64,000 bases of DNA from Ashinkailepas kermadecensis (Eukaryota > Arthropoda > Thecostraca > Neolepadidae). The notes below the pieces were generated by a model. That model saw only the letters and a list, made by a program, of their open reading frames with translations. It had not been told where the DNA came from and did no database searches. The position numbers and the translations under genes are program-made. The DNA lies in assembly GCA_034440615.1 (NCBI GenBank), contig JAOTOM010004145.1, positions 1-64,000 on the forward strand, in the 5' to 3' direction. Shown piece by piece: positions 12,385-25,300 of the stretch; within the stretch, counting starts at the first letter, position 1, and each line of letters starts with the position of its first letter.

Positions 12385-13606
12385 GATATGGCACATTTTT
12401 TATAAAAGGTGTTTTTGGAACTTTTGGATTTCTTTTCTTCAGAATACGATGTTTATGAACGTGATTTTGAAGATGCGACCACTTGTTTTCGGTGCTGATG
12501 CTTGCTCTTCAATTTGAAAGATGTCACATCAGTATGGTGTGATGACATCATAGTTATGGCACCGAGGCTTCAACTGGCTAATGCTACAAATTGTTCACAT
12601 ACCTTAATGAGATGGTCAAAGTAGCTTAACCTAGCCTAACCTAACCTGCTTACCTCTCAGTTTATCATGGCTATAATTTATATAATGTGCCATTCATGAC
12701 ACACTGCCGTTTTTTGTGTGATAATTTATCCATTCCTCACCTGGTGCTTCTCAGATGTGATGAAAGGGACATTTAACACTCCATGCAGTTGATTCAACAC
12801 TTCTTCACATAGAAAATGCATATTTTCTGCATACATCACACAGATCACGTACCATCATTATTCGACAAGAACGCTGATGGAAACTGCAGTTGGCTTGGTG
12901 CATCCTGACTTCTGAAAACCTGAAAGAAGTACTATGAGAAATAATAATTAAATAGGAAAACAAAACCTAACCTAACCTAACCTAATGTAATAAAATATAC
13001 TCTAATATAAACCAATATAAACTAACATAAACTAATATAAGCTAATTTATTATAATCTAAACCCACAAACCAGATTGATGCAGCCTGTGCAGTTTGTGTC
13101 AGCATCGTGCAGTTTCCGTTGGCGTTCTTGTCAAGTAATGGTGGTACATGATCTGTGTGATATAGGTGGAAAATAAGCATTTTCAACATGAAGAAGTGTT
13201 AAATCAACTGCATGGAGTGTTGAATGTCCCTTTCATCACATCTGAGAAGCACCAGGTGAGGAATGGATAAATTATCTCACAAAAAACAGCAGTGCAGCAT
13301 GGGTGGCACATTATATAAATTATAGCTATGATAAACTGAGAGGTAAGCAGGTTAGGTTAGGTTAGGCTACTTTGACCATCTCATTAATGTATGTTAACTG
13401 TTTGTAGCATTAGCCAGTCAAAGCCTCAATGCCATACCTATTACGTCATCACACCTCACTGATGTGACGTCATCGTTCAAATTGAAAAGTAAGCATCAGC
13501 ACCGAAAATGAGTGGTCGCATCTTCCGAATCATGTTCATAAACATGGTATTCTGAAAGAGAATTCGAAAAAATTCCCAAAACACCTTTTATTTTTAAAAA
13601 ATCACT
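12385..13606. mobile_element. 1.2-kb foldback element inserted in the LINE
   Basis: The two halves are reverse complements over about 500 bp each. Left-arm landmarks are TATAAAAGGTGTTTTTGGAA, GATGCGACCACT (12472), ACCTAACCTGCTTACCTCTC (12640) and CACCTGGTGCTTCTCAGATG (12738). The right arm carries their complements, down to ACACCTTTTA at 13581. An 8-bp direct repeat, GATATTTT, flanks it (12377-12384 and 13607-13614), the expected footprint of a DNA transposon insertion. The arms and centre contain (CCTAA)n. There is no coding capacity, so it must have been moved in trans. Confidence 0.88.
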
Positions 13607-13745
13607 GATATTTTTTGCCTCAGATGCTGTGCCACCTGGAACTCATTGCCTGATGATGTAGTAACCTTAACAGACCTGGCTGTATTTAAAGCTGCACTGT
13701 ACTCAAATATCTGTGTTGTTGTAGATATGAATATACTGAACAGAT
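13607..13745 (+). pseudogene. LINE 3' coding remnant, continuation after the foldback insertion
   Basis: The frame resumes as CLRCCATWNSLPDDVVTLTD followed by LAVFKAAL, the typical C-terminal end of a LINE ORF2 (TWNSLP motif). Before the insertion the frame ended in VDCRKIF, so the two parts belong to one element. Confidence 0.8.
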
Positions 13746-13751
13746 TAACCA

Positions 13752-13833
13752 TGGTTGGTTGGTTGGTTATTGGTTTTACAACACATCAACAGTTGAGTCA
13801 TGTAGCGTCGCCAATCTGTCACGACGATTGGTC
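13752..13833 (-). mobile_element. 5'-truncated copy of the tRNA-derived SINE (3' half)
   Basis: On the minus strand this matches the tail half of the full copies at 40536 and 50606: GACCAATCG-like start, ATTGGCGACGCTACATGACT, then a TGT-AAAACCAATAACCAACC-like tail. It lies just beyond the LINE remnant. Confidence 0.85.
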
Positions 13834-14945
13834 TTGAACTTGAAGGGTAGACTTATTGTCATATTTAATTTTTATTAACTCACATTAGAAATATTGTCTG
13901 ACAATAATATATTAGCAGATGTAGTGGTTACTCTAGGTATATAAATTCTGCTTAAGGTACACTTTCCAGTTCCTGTTATTTTCCCTGCCCATCTGATAAC
14001 TCTATTTTTATATAATCTAGGGGACTGGCATACAGAGTGGGAAACTTACTTTCCGGGTTGGGAGTCGGAGTGGAGTGCATACCGATTTATTCCGGAGTAC
14101 ATTTTCATGGACATTATTTTTTTATGCATGGAATCTGTTTACCAGTAACCGATCAGAAAAACCTAAATCAGCACCTACATAATATGCATAAGTAATATCA
14201 TTCTCATTTTGGGTCAAATCAAATGCCAAAACATACAAACAGGAAGTGAACAATGGATGGCACCGCCCAGCAGTGACCCGTAATAATCGGCACTGTTTCA
14301 TTTCTTATAACTCACAGGAGAAATGCGTTTTCCTTTCACCGTTGGTCTCAGTACAAGGCTAGCCATATGAAAAACAAACAAAAATACTTCACACTTCACC
14401 CTCAGCTCAGAGCGCATACCTACCTACGCAGCCAATTTCCCACGTAATACGAACGCAACCCCGCTACCGCACACGCCACAGTTGGATGTGATCAAAGCAA
14501 AGGATCAGTCAAGGTCTTGTGTTTACTGTTAACTTGTGTGGACACTGTTAACCATGTGTTCAAAGTTTCTAATGGTTATGACGTCATATACAAAATACCT
14601 TGCATTGATTGGTTCAGACAGATTTCAGAACAGAAAATGCTAACGCAGCCAATTCTGATCGGCGGCCTCCGGGACTCCGGAGAACGTCTCTTAAAACTGT
14701 CAAAGTTTCCCACTATAGGGTGGGAGGAACGCAAGTATTCCGAGACGCGGCTCCAGAGCCGGAGAATAGTGTTCTAAGTGCGCATGCGCATCATCCTGCA
14801 AGTTGCTGTTGGCGCGTTGTTGTCGGCAATTCCGGTGGTTGAGATTGATTGAGTGTGTGAAGATGTGGTCCGGCTGCTGACTGCTACAAAAACGATTTGT
14901 TTGAGTGGTGACCGTAAGTGGAATAACCAACGTTTTTTGGTATTA
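13834..14945. other. intergenic sequence
   Basis: Mixed AT-rich and GC-rich sequence with no gene that I can support. The first 200 bases may be non-coding 3' sequence of the dead LINE. Confidence 0.35.
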
Positions 14946-15642
14946 TTCCAGATCTAGGTAAAATACGATTTTTGGGAATTTTTTTTTAAATACAGGGTAT
15001 TTTAATGTAAAAATCATGATGCGACCACTCATTTTCTCCGCAAATAATTATTTTTCAGTTGGCAAACAAATACACGACCATAATCTTCACTCTGCAAACA
15101 TAGCACATTGCGTATAATTATCCGTACCCGGTGTGTCACAGATGTGATAAAGAAGACATTCAACACTTCATGCACTCGATTTAATACTCTTTGTCATCGA
15201 AAACCTTATGTTTCTGCCTTAATTCGACATTATGTCCGAGAATGAATACTCGCAACACGTTGCGCCAGCAACCGTCGATAAGGGCCGGAAATTTCTTGCG
15301 ATGCTGTATTATTTTATTTTCAATATATTTGATGACGTCATGGCGGAAAAATTTGTTTCGGACGATTCTGGTTTTCCGGTTAGGTTAGGTTAGGTTAGAT
15401 TAGATTATGATATAATATATTTTATATATTATGCTACATTATCTTAGTCTAGGTTAGGTTAGGTTTTTTCCCCCCGACTTAATGCATATGACGTCATCAA
15501 ATCATTATGACGTCATCACCCGTCGCTGACTTAAAAGTAATCATTTGCGGAGAAAATGAGTGGTCGCATCATGATTTTTACGTTAAAATACCCTGTATTC
15601 AAAAAAAAATTCCCAAAATCACATTTTACCTGTTTCTGGAAA
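14946..15642. mobile_element. foldback element 2
   Basis: Long terminal inverted repeats: CCAGATCTAGGTAAAATACG, TTTGGGAATTTTTTTTT, TACAGGGTATTTTA and GATGCGACCACTCATTTTCT on the left, and their complements at 15540-15642. The centre (15375-15460) holds (TTAGG)n tracts and GATTCTGGTTTTCCGG. It shares the GATGCGACCACT core with foldback element 1. There is no coding capacity. Confidence 0.87.
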
Positions 15643-16137
15643 TTTACCCGTTTTTTTGGGTGTCGTTCTGTGTTTGTTTTTATTGATATCTTTGTTCCCA
15701 CATTTGTGTCAGAGTACATGTAAAGCCCATCCTATCCAGTATGAACCCGGAGTGCAAAAATGTTTTCAGAGATAAAATACCTGCAGATACGGGCTCCCCT
15801 CGATTGGCCACAAAAATCATCTCTGGGCGATGTGATACTCTAGAATTTGGCGAGCCAACCAAGCGAGAGGTACCTATGCACTTGCAGATGAAATGAGTGG
15901 TCACATCATGTTAAGCACATTCATAAACATTGCAATTGGAAAAGAAATCTGAGAAACAAAAATAACCTTGAACTGCAAATTTACCCTCAATTATACAAGT
16001 CACTCCCCAACAGGGCTATCAAAATACTCCCCAATTCCTTCCGGTAGTCCCACTGGCGGCTCACCAAGGCCAATCATATTAAACAAAAAGTATAATCGTG
16101 GATAATCAGACCAAGGGCCCATACAGGTGGGGCGAAA
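15643..16137. other. intergenic sequence with a stray foldback end
   Basis: At 15890-15935, ATGAGTGGTCACATCATGTT followed by an ACATTCATAAACATTGCA-like stretch resembles the subterminal part of the foldback elements, so a fragment or solo end is present. Nothing else is recognised. Confidence 0.5.
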
Positions 16138-16490
16138 CGGTAATCTTTACCTTTCGGCCGACACATACTGCCAAGGTTAGTGATTTGTAAAGAGGTGTAT
16201 AGTGGGGGAACAGCGACGTCACCGGAGTCAGGGAAGTGACGTCACAGGAGTCGGGTGTCGGTAAAGATTACCACCTAACCTAGACTAAGATAATGTAGCA
16301 TAATATACAAAATGTATTATAGCATAACATAATCTAACCTAACCTAACCGGAAAACCAGAATCCTCCGAAGCACTTGTGACGTCGTGACGTCACTTCCCT
16401 GACTCCTGTGACGTCACTGTTCCCCACTGTACACCTCTTTACAAATCACTAACCTTGGCAGTATGCGTCGGCCGAAAGGTAAAGATTACC
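16138..16490. mobile_element. foldback element 3
   Basis: Inverted arms begin GGTAATCTTTACCTTTCGGC on the left, with GTTAGTGATTTGTAAAGAGG inside; the complement ends at 16490. Paired GTGACGTCAC sites lie within. Its centre (16270-16375: CTAACCTAGACTAAGATAAT ... AACCGGAAAACCAGAATCCT) is the reverse complement of the centre of foldback element 2, although the arms are unrelated. Confidence 0.87.
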
Positions 16491-17640
16491 GGGCGGAACA
16501 TACCGGTATACACTAGGTACTTAAATTATTCATATTCGGGTGCACATCACCACGGACTACTATACCTCATCTAGTATTACTACCCATAGTACCCATAGTA
16601 CTTTCGTATTAGTACCCGGACCCAGACCGCATCCAGAGTACAATCAAGAGGGCTATTTCATATAATTCAAGGCTATGTCATTCAGGGTATAATCACGATT
16701 AGTATGTTCCAGGTCCAGTAGCTTTTTGTTTTGGTGACGTCATAGGCTAGAATGTGAAGCATTCTGCTAAAAGCTAGTGTACATCGGGCAACTTTTGTTA
16801 TCTTATTGTAGAATATGCCAAACATGGCAGTCTCCTGCTAACATCTGCGGACGATTTAATTGTAATTGGATAAAGGCTGATCTTGAAGACCAGCGTCAGC
16901 CACCTCGCCCTCCGAGGTGTGGACGGTCGGGTTTGTACGGTGTCTTAGGCATTGCACCGATGCATGCAGGTGGATTATAAATCCATTAAGTAATGATTTC
17001 GGACAGATTTTTAGCTGTAATGAGGAATTCGTGCACCGTTTCATCTTCTGGTTCCACATAGGAAACTTCGGATTTCAGGAGCCCTCCAGTGCGCAAGAGG
17101 ATCCCGGAGCCGAAGAAGTTCCTCGATGCCGGCGATTGACATTGCAGGCTGAAAAGTCATCTTCCCTCCGCAGCGCAAAATATTTTATTTTGTGGAAAAT
17201 TGGAGATCGAAGTGCCCATCAGTCCCTCCCAAGCGCCCCTTGAGGCCACCGTAATTTCTCTTCACTAGGGCGGCACCGAAGCCAAGCCAACTCAAACTGT
17301 TCGCAGACAAATTGGTTCCCCACCGGCAAATCGGTAAATCAATGTGTTCCTAACCGGGTGTAGGGGGAGGGGGCGCCCATGAATTATCGTTTGGGAAATA
17401 CATTTTACGGAGAGCTGCCTTCGGCTGAAAATTCGTTGATCAAGGGGATGGTATGTGCACCGGAGCATGCGGAAGGGACAACTTTTCCTCTGGGTAAGAC
17501 GCTTTTGACTGACAAATCTGTTCAAAAAGGGTGGTGGTGCACTTGAGCCTTCCTGAAGAGGCACCGCTTGCTAGTGTCTTCTCGGTTACTAGCGGGGGAA
17601 GGGGAGGGGGCGCCCCTTCGCCCTTCACGCCGTCTCTGAT
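16491..17640. other. intergenic sequence
   Basis: No supported gene. The segment at 17400-17440 (CCTTCGGCTGAAAATTCGTT) recurs at about 19990-20020, so part of it belongs to a dispersed repeat that is otherwise uncharacterised. Confidence 0.35.
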
Positions 17641-17900
17641 AATGCTCCAGTAAGCGTGCCGATATCGGCCCGATGTCGGCATGTGTCGGAGCGAGCTCGG
17701 CATCTCGTGAGCGGCATGCCGACATCGGACCGCTCTCTGCCCGACATCGGCAAACTTACCTGGAATATCGGCACATGTCGGGTTGGGTTCGACATATTAA
17801 TGGCGGCCAGCCGACGTCGGGCCATTGTCGGCCCGACAGCGGCAAATTCATACCGATAGCGGGGTAACGATATCGGGCCGCCGTCGGGTCAACAGCGGTA
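17641..17900. repeat. GTCGGC/GCCGAC dyad-rich repeat
   Basis: Dense short inverted motifs (GATATCGGCCCGATGTCGGC, CCGACATCGG, CCGACGTCGGGCC, GTCGGCCCGAC) at irregular spacing. The same motif set forms the arms of the element at 18050-19620. Confidence 0.75.
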
Positions 17901-18049
17901 GGAACGTATTTAAAAATAGACATTCACCACGGGGCATGCATTTAAAGGGTGCTGGCACACCGTTCTCGTATGGGTCCAAACCGGCCTGAAGTTGGCTCCG
18001 ACCTCGACCAACGTACAAAACTTTGACAGGGTGTACTCTGACCTCGCAC

Positions 18050-19620
18050 CCATTGAACACGCCGACAGCAATCTGACGTCGGCCCGATGCTCGGGCCTAC
18101 GTCGGGCCGCTGTCGGGACGCTAGGGAGCCGCCGTCGGCTGGCAGTGGAATGTTCGTCCATGCCGACATGCAGCCGACGTGGGGTCGATGTCGGGCCGCT
18201 GTCGGCTAAAGAGTGGATTCGCTCATGCCAACATCAAGCCGACACGGAGTCAGATTCAGCGGAGATCTTGCTGAGGTCCATGTCCACGCAGCTATCCGAC
18301 CGATGTTCCCACGCTATCCGGCCGACTTCCCTGCCATCCAGCCGACGTTCCCCCGCTATCCAGCCGACACTAAACAGACGGCTGAAGTGAAATTTGCTGG
18401 TGACTGCTTGGCGGGAAGTGCTATGAGATTATTTAGCTGCTATGAATTGAAATATGAAAGCTGCAATGTGTGGAAACTAGAGGTAGATGGTGAAATCATT
18501 AACCTACATATATTAACTAGGCCAGCTTTTTTGCTTCCCACACAATTATCATGACGGCACCGCAGAGGGCTCGAGCATTTCCGGCGCTTTATTCCTTGGA
18601 GGTCCCATCTCGTTCTGTCTGTCGGAGAGATAGAAGCGAAAAAAAGGTGAGATCGTGCTGTTCATGGGGTTGTACCAATTGCATATATGGCACCAAAGCG
18701 AGTCTGGAAACCAGATTTCGTTCCATTTGAAGTATTTTACTGGTAGATGTCTCATAACACTGAGAAATAATACATGAGACGTTTGCGTCGCGATTGTCTG
18801 GTCGATTGTATCTTGCAGTGTTCTACAGTTTTAAGATCCGCACAATGTGTCGTTAATGAGCTTAAACGAACGCATACACGATCATCCTAACCTTTCCCAG
18901 AATTCGTCAACATATTTTCCCTAAATTTATTGACTATCTGACATTCAATCTATTTCGAGTTGTCCATCCCGCTGATGTGAAATTCAGTTGGGTATGTATT
19001 AATTCCGTTTTGTTCTTGTTGGCAATCATCTTTAAATTTGCTTCATAGATGCCGCCCGGGTGAAGTTTGTGGCTGAACTGAGCAGCTGATGTCAATAGAG
19101 AAAGGACAGCAGAACGGGGAAGCTGATATCAACATGGCTCCACAATGCTTCTGACAGAGTACCGGCCACGGAAAATGCCTGTTTGAAAACAATCGCGAGT
19201 GAGGAGCTTGAGGAGCTGCTTAGGGGTACGGTATCTGTGAAGGACGGCTCTGATTTGACTGATGACAAAATGCAATTGTTCTGCTAGATAGTGATAAAAT
19301 ACAGTTGTTCCGAGAATCGGTTGTTGAGATCATGTGCATTCGGCAAAGCGAGGAAACGTCGGCTGGATAGCGGGGGAACGTACGTTGTATGTTGGCATGG
19401 GCGGACATTCCACTCCCCAGCCGACAGCGGGCCGCTAGCGCCACAAACAGCGGCCCAACATCGGCCCCACGTCGGCTACATGTCGGCTGCATGTCAGCAT
19501 GGGCGGACATTCCACTCTCCCACCGACAACGGGCCGCTAGCGTCCCGACAGTGGCCCGATGTAGGGCCGAGCATAGGGCCGATGTCGAGCCGCTGTCGGC
19601 ATATTCACTGGGGCCCCTGC
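18050..19620. mobile_element. inverted-repeat element with GTCGGC-rich arms
   Basis: The left arm (18050-18400) and right arm (19340-19620) are reverse complements: CGGGCCGCTGTCGGGACGCT, GTGGAATG with a TCC-CCATGCC stretch, CATGCAGCCGACGTGGGG and CCCCGCTATCCAGCCGAC all recur inverted. The right arm appears to hold two copies of part of the left arm. The 18400-19340 spacer shows no gene. Confidence 0.78.
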
Positions 19621-21192
19621 TACTGCTAAAGGTGCTCTTTACTGGCTCTACAGTGTCCTCGTAAGTCCCCGTTCACTAGATGACTTCGGATATGACTATA
19701 TCATAGGTCAAGTTATCTCAATCGATGGATTATTGTCGGACTTTCTGTAACCAAACTTAAACGTAGTCTGCATAATAGTCTGCAAAAAGTGACCTCTTCA
19801 TGCACCGAAAGCGCCTTTTCCGGGGTTTGCAGCGTTTTTTTTTATCAAAGTGCACCCAGTGAAAAATCGAACAAAATGCACTATCGCAGTTTGCTGCTCC
19901 CAGCGCTACTACATAATGCTGCTTCCCGTCGAGGGCGGATGCAGGAATTGTCATGGGGGCACTCGTCTGGAGGGGGTGCCATGTCTTCGGAGGAGCATCT
20001 TCGGCTGAAAATCCGTTGAATGTGGACGGGGGGAGTGAATGCACTTGAGCACACTGAACTCGTCCTTACCTCTCACGAGGATACCTCCTTCAAGGGGGCA
20101 CAGCAAACACTAGTTTGGAACGACGATTTGGTAACTTTTGACTTGACCCAAGATACCGAAAATGCCAACTTCACGCATTTTGCACATGCTGATGCTGGAT
20201 CGCTTATAAGTGAAGGTTTCATGAAGATAGGTCGAGCGTTTTCCGAGATCGGCCATGCCTGTAAGATGATGTTTGTAATATGGTGTATGTGAGATGGTGT
20301 TTGCCTTTTAAATCCACCCCTTACAAACGTGTACGGACCCTTATGAACGTACACAGGCTCTTACGAATGCGTACTTGCCCTTATGAGCGTCTACGGGTCC
20401 AATTACGAGGGTTGCTTACCCATCACCGAATACTTAATCCTTGTTTTCCTTTCCAATGAAGTTTTCACATCTTGCATCTAGATGCATGTTTAGACGGTTT
20501 GCATTTCTGGCTGATAAGTGCCATGTTTAGATACTTACAGTTTGAGGAGGGACAGGATCCGACGGACCGGGCGCCCAAGGTGGACAAAAAAAGAAGTTTT
20601 TTTTCTGCGAAACAAAAAACGGTCCTTCTCGGAAATATGGTAGCCGATATCCAGGGACCTCAACATTTGTGGGGGTAGTGCGGGTCCACTTCGTAAAATC
20701 CGCCACCCCTTCTTGGACAATGCCTGGCTACGTCCCTGGGTCCTGCAGAGACAAAAGCTCCGACTCTGCGCTTTCTCGTACCGGTTTAGGTAAAGGCTCC
20801 GTCGCCTGCGCCATGCTTCCTCCGTTGAACTGCTTGAACTGTATGGCTTTGATGTGACGGAAAACCTTGAATGACGCTGTCAAAACTCGAGAGCTTTAAC
20901 TAGAGGTGTAGCTTTGTATGGCTTTGGTAGGGCACTTTCCTCCCCCTGAATGTTGGTTTTTTCCCTAATACTTATATATTACCTTTAATATAAATATATA
21001 TACATTATTTATCCGATATTTCATCAAACTATATCCAATACCAAATATTTAACATCACGGGACCCTAGGTGGTACGCTCCCCAATCCATGTTGGCTCGCC
21101 CATTGCCTTCACACATTGCGCCCTCCCAATAATTTCATAAACTTACACCTATGGCTTTAACCATGGATTAAATATGACTCCATGCTACACGT
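19621..21192. other. intergenic sequence with a short degenerate repeat
   Basis: Degenerate units of roughly 20 bp (CTTACGAACGTGTACGG-like) run from about 20315 to 20400. The remainder holds no gene that I can support. Confidence 0.4.
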
Positions 21193-22299
21193 CCATCAAG
21201 TTAGCATCATATTCATATTCAGTTCAGTCCACGCGATTTCGTAGGGTGGCTGACCCAAGCGATTGCGTTCAAACTATAAATATTGGGTGAAAATAATTCT
21301 TAGAAGCTAAAAAATTGAGCGGCTAAGACGGACATTTATAATTATCTTAGATAATTGATGTGACACTTAATATCCTGACGTCATCAAAAAACAGCGGACC
21401 ACTACGATTTTCTCTGAATTGACATATATTATGCAGTAAATTATGCTGATTTGAATAAAAATATCCACTAAGAGGGACATTCAGAAATGTCGAAGTTATC
21501 GCCTTTCAAAATTCAAGGTCAAGTGGTCCGGGCCCTAGCGATTCGCTCCAAATTAATGTGGCACGTGCTTCTCAATTTTCTAAACACAACTATAATATTT
21601 TCTAAGAGGGACATTTAGAAGAAACACCTAAAAACATAGTTGGACTGAAACTGATAAATGATAACACCAAAAGATTCAGTTAGATAACAGCATAAAAAGA
21701 AATGTTCAGAACATTAAAAAATGCATCCTTACCTAACGTAGCATAGCCTAACCTCCCTTTTGGAGAAAAATCCAAAATATACAATTTAGTAAATTTGAAG
21801 CAATTTATTTCATGAACACTGTTCAGTTTAGGACATTTGACCGAACCTAACCTGTGCTAACATAAGCTGCTTTTAATGAGAAACAATTTCCAATTATTTT
21901 TGAATTTTTGGCCATTTTTTGCAATAACTCGAGACTAAAAAACCTAAACTAACCTAACCTATTTGTTTGCACTATGGAGGCAAATGTGTAAATATTTGTC
22001 TTGTTACCACAGTGATAATTATTTTTGAAATATGGGGGAATATACCACTTTCTGAACACTCAATCAGCATCTTTCTCCAAGAAGTATTGGCATCCTGCTC
22101 CTTGATGTGAAGTATTCATGGCTCCTTTCTAACAGTATCTTGTTTGTAAACAGCTTGTGCATGCTATCAATAAGGAATGGTGATACATGAGCATATTGCA
22201 ATGCAATTGCAGGTAAAGGGAGGACCTATAATGTGATATGGCATACAATACCAGTCTATAGCATAGTTATTATTATCCCTATCCTGAATATAGCTCTTC
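21193..22299. mobile_element. left arm of a large palindromic element
   Basis: Starts CCATCAAGTTAGCATCATAT. Its complement ends the right part at 27596. Matching blocks include AGCGATTGCGTTCAAACTAT, CTAAGAGGGACATT, TCGCTCCAAATTAATGTGGC, GTTGGACTGAAACTGATAAA and CCTTACCTAACGTAGCATAG. Several CCTAA tracts are present. The element is broken at a TTAA by the insertion at 22304-26082. Confidence 0.85.
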
Positions 22300-22303
22300 T
22301 TAA

Positions 22304-25300
22304 CCCGCGCACGTCCGGGGGGGGGGGCAGATATCTGCCGCCCCCTGCGGTTTTTCCTACTTTGCCGCCATACTAATCGGGTTAGCAAGGCCAAACCTCG
22401 CATGACTGCTCATTGGTCTTTTCCGCATATCCTCAGAAATGTTTGACCCTGGGTCATCTCAAGTCAGGTCACCAGGTCAGGCGAAGTGACCTAACGTCCC
22501 TCCGAGTTCTAGGTGGCATCACTCCCACAATAATTGGGCGATTGATTTCAAACTTATATCACGTCATGATCTTATTAGAATCTATAATATGTATCTCACG
22601 GTTTTTTCGTAGCGTTGACCTGAGGTCAGGTCGTGGCCATGGCTTACCCATTATAGGCCTATGGAAAAATATACAAATGCTTCCTGGTTACATATTTGCT
22701 CTCGGAATGACCTCCAACCGTTATGGCGTGTAGTTGGAAGCTATTCGCAATGCTATCGCTGACATTTTTGCTCAGTGGCCCCACCAAGGTCAGCTGAGGT
22801 CACCTGAAATCACTAGCACATTTCTGCGCATTATATCGCAATGCATTGAGCCAGAAGGCTGAAATTACCGTCATTGTGCTTGTATCGCCAAGACGTGTCG
22901 ATTGATATATTACATGACCTCCCTACTCTACCCATGACCTTGACCTGAGGTCATTGTTTAGGTGACCTGTAGGGGTGGCGGCTCTGCCGTCGGTGGGGTG
23001 TGGGGGTGGTGGCTTCGGTGGCTTGGCGGGTGTGGGGTGTGATGGGGTGTGTGACTGGGGAGGCTGCGTGACAATTTGGGCTGTATCTTTACTGAGAACA
23101 CTTTAGCAAGGCTGAGCATGAGCTGACTCTCGACTTATACAGGGCTAATTAAAACTGAGCTAACTCACTCCTTTGCTGATTATACATGTGTCAGGGATGT
23201 GTTGTGCTGTGTTTCCCCGCCACCTCCACCACACATTCCCCAAACCCCAGCCGGCTTGTTGTTGTTTGAGCTACCGTCCCTAACACGAATTTATATGTGT
23301 GCGAGGTCAAAGTTTTGGGAACACCATATAGGTAAATGAGTGCGTCTAGCCAAATTAGAAAGATTACGTTGTATTTAGAAAAGTAATGATAAGGCAATTT
23401 GCCCTTGGTTTCAATGAAATGTTCCGAGATGGGACTTTTGGATGCTAATAGTAGTATAATTTTGTACAATGTACCGCACGAAATAGGTGCCTGTGATTGA
23501 GCCCCAAGCGGCTTCCGCTGGTCCTTAAAGCTACCTAACACACATTCATTCTCCTCATTCACTTCACATTCGTTCGTCCCATTCATTCTTTCCTTATTAA
23601 TTAATGAAATGCTTGGTCCCCAAATTTGACTCCCTCCCCCCCCTTTCAGCGGTACACAAACACATATATCGACGGACCATTGCTCTTTTTGTGGTATATT
23701 GGCCGAATATGTAAATCTTCCACTGCCATCATAGGTGGTCTCGCCATTATGGACAGTGTTCCTCGCCTGGATGAAGGCTTAACTGCTCATCGAACTGGCT
23801 CCGAGGGCTTATACAAGTGCTCTGGTATCTTTGACTGACATACCCTAGCTTTTAACGAAAGGTCGGTGCCGCGCCGGGCCTTCTCCGCCGTATACTGATA
23901 ATGTGCGACCAGGTGAACGTACTCACGAGCGGGCACGGATCCCTACCACGTTGGGCACGTCCCCTGGCCGTCTTTATAACCTAGCCTGCCCTACCCTTTC
24001 AGCCTCGGGGCTTATGGAACGCCAAACCCGTCCGAACGTTCCCCCCGTGACGAAAGGCTACATGGTTCCGTGCCGAAACGTATAGCGAACGGGGGGCGGA
24101 CTCATGGACCTTGCAGTGTTTTGCCTTAACCTAGTGTTTGGCGCCAAACTCGACGGACGCAAGGTGGGGCTCGACAGCCCATCCGATCTTGCATACTGTG
24201 CCCGCCCCCAGCTGTACCCCTGGGTCACAGAGGCCAGCGGACTTTTGCAGTCAAAGAACCAGAGCATGTGCTTAATGCCCCGAAAGTATACAGTCATCGC
24301 ACCCCTTCTCGCAATTGGACATCATCCAAACGCAGATCATATATGTATATATAAACAACATTAATTTTCTAGTCAAGTTAAAAATTGGCTTTGACACTCA
24401 TTACCCTTACCCGAGAACATTCAGTTCATAGGAGAACGGCTGGCAGGTCGGCTGCTCGCTTATATGTGGATTTACTTCATTTGGCAAATTAATATCGGGC
24501 ACATATCTAAACATCATGTGTGAAACTCTTGTGTCGGAAAGTACACACGGTACTATCTACACCTCCTTGTCGGCTGTTGGTCACCCGGTCAAAGCGAAAC
24601 GCGACGCGCACCCCTCAGCGCCCGAGGCACAGCCGCCATTTTCGGTCTGGATGTAAATACACTCTTCTCCACCCACCTGAGCGCCGAGGTATTTACTAGG
24701 CTGCCGGTCCTGGGAGGGTCGTATTCCTTACGCCATTCATTGACGTTAACCCCCCCCCCGGAGGGTCACTGACTCGGCCATCGGCATCCGACCTCAATGC
24801 TATCTGGGTTATCACGAAAGTTAGGCCTCTGAACACACGGCTGGATGGCGCCCCTGGAGTTTTGGATTTTTGAATTAGCTTGCACCACGGCGGCTAGATA
24901 GGCTATAATATCACTTCTTTATCTCCGGTAAATGTAAGGGTCGAACGCTTTGGACGAGGAGGGAAAAACATGGCTATTGCAAGCACAGTTTTCAAGGTGC
25001 TAACTGTCAGACCGAACGATAATCATTTTCACGATCCATTCTGGCTCGGTGGCGGTGGCAAGGCGGATGTTGCACATACAGTTTTCAACGTACGGCATAT
25101 TGGGCTGAGCGATAGTCATTTTCACGACCCACCCAGCCCAGGGTCACGAGAGGATGTGAGGATCCGATGTGTGCACAGTACCCCTGGTCGTTAGTGCAAA
25201 CTATGCCCCCCCCTGCTTTATCCCCAAGTATTCATGTCACCGCTAATCCTGCACGTCAAAGGCTGGGCAACTGCTCCGTATCTCTGCTGATGCCACCACA

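Noticed and set aside
12960..16345. (CCTAA)n/(TTAGG)n tracts as interstitial telomere sequence
   Set aside because: They occur symmetrically inside foldback elements and are short, so they are element sequence rather than telomere relics.
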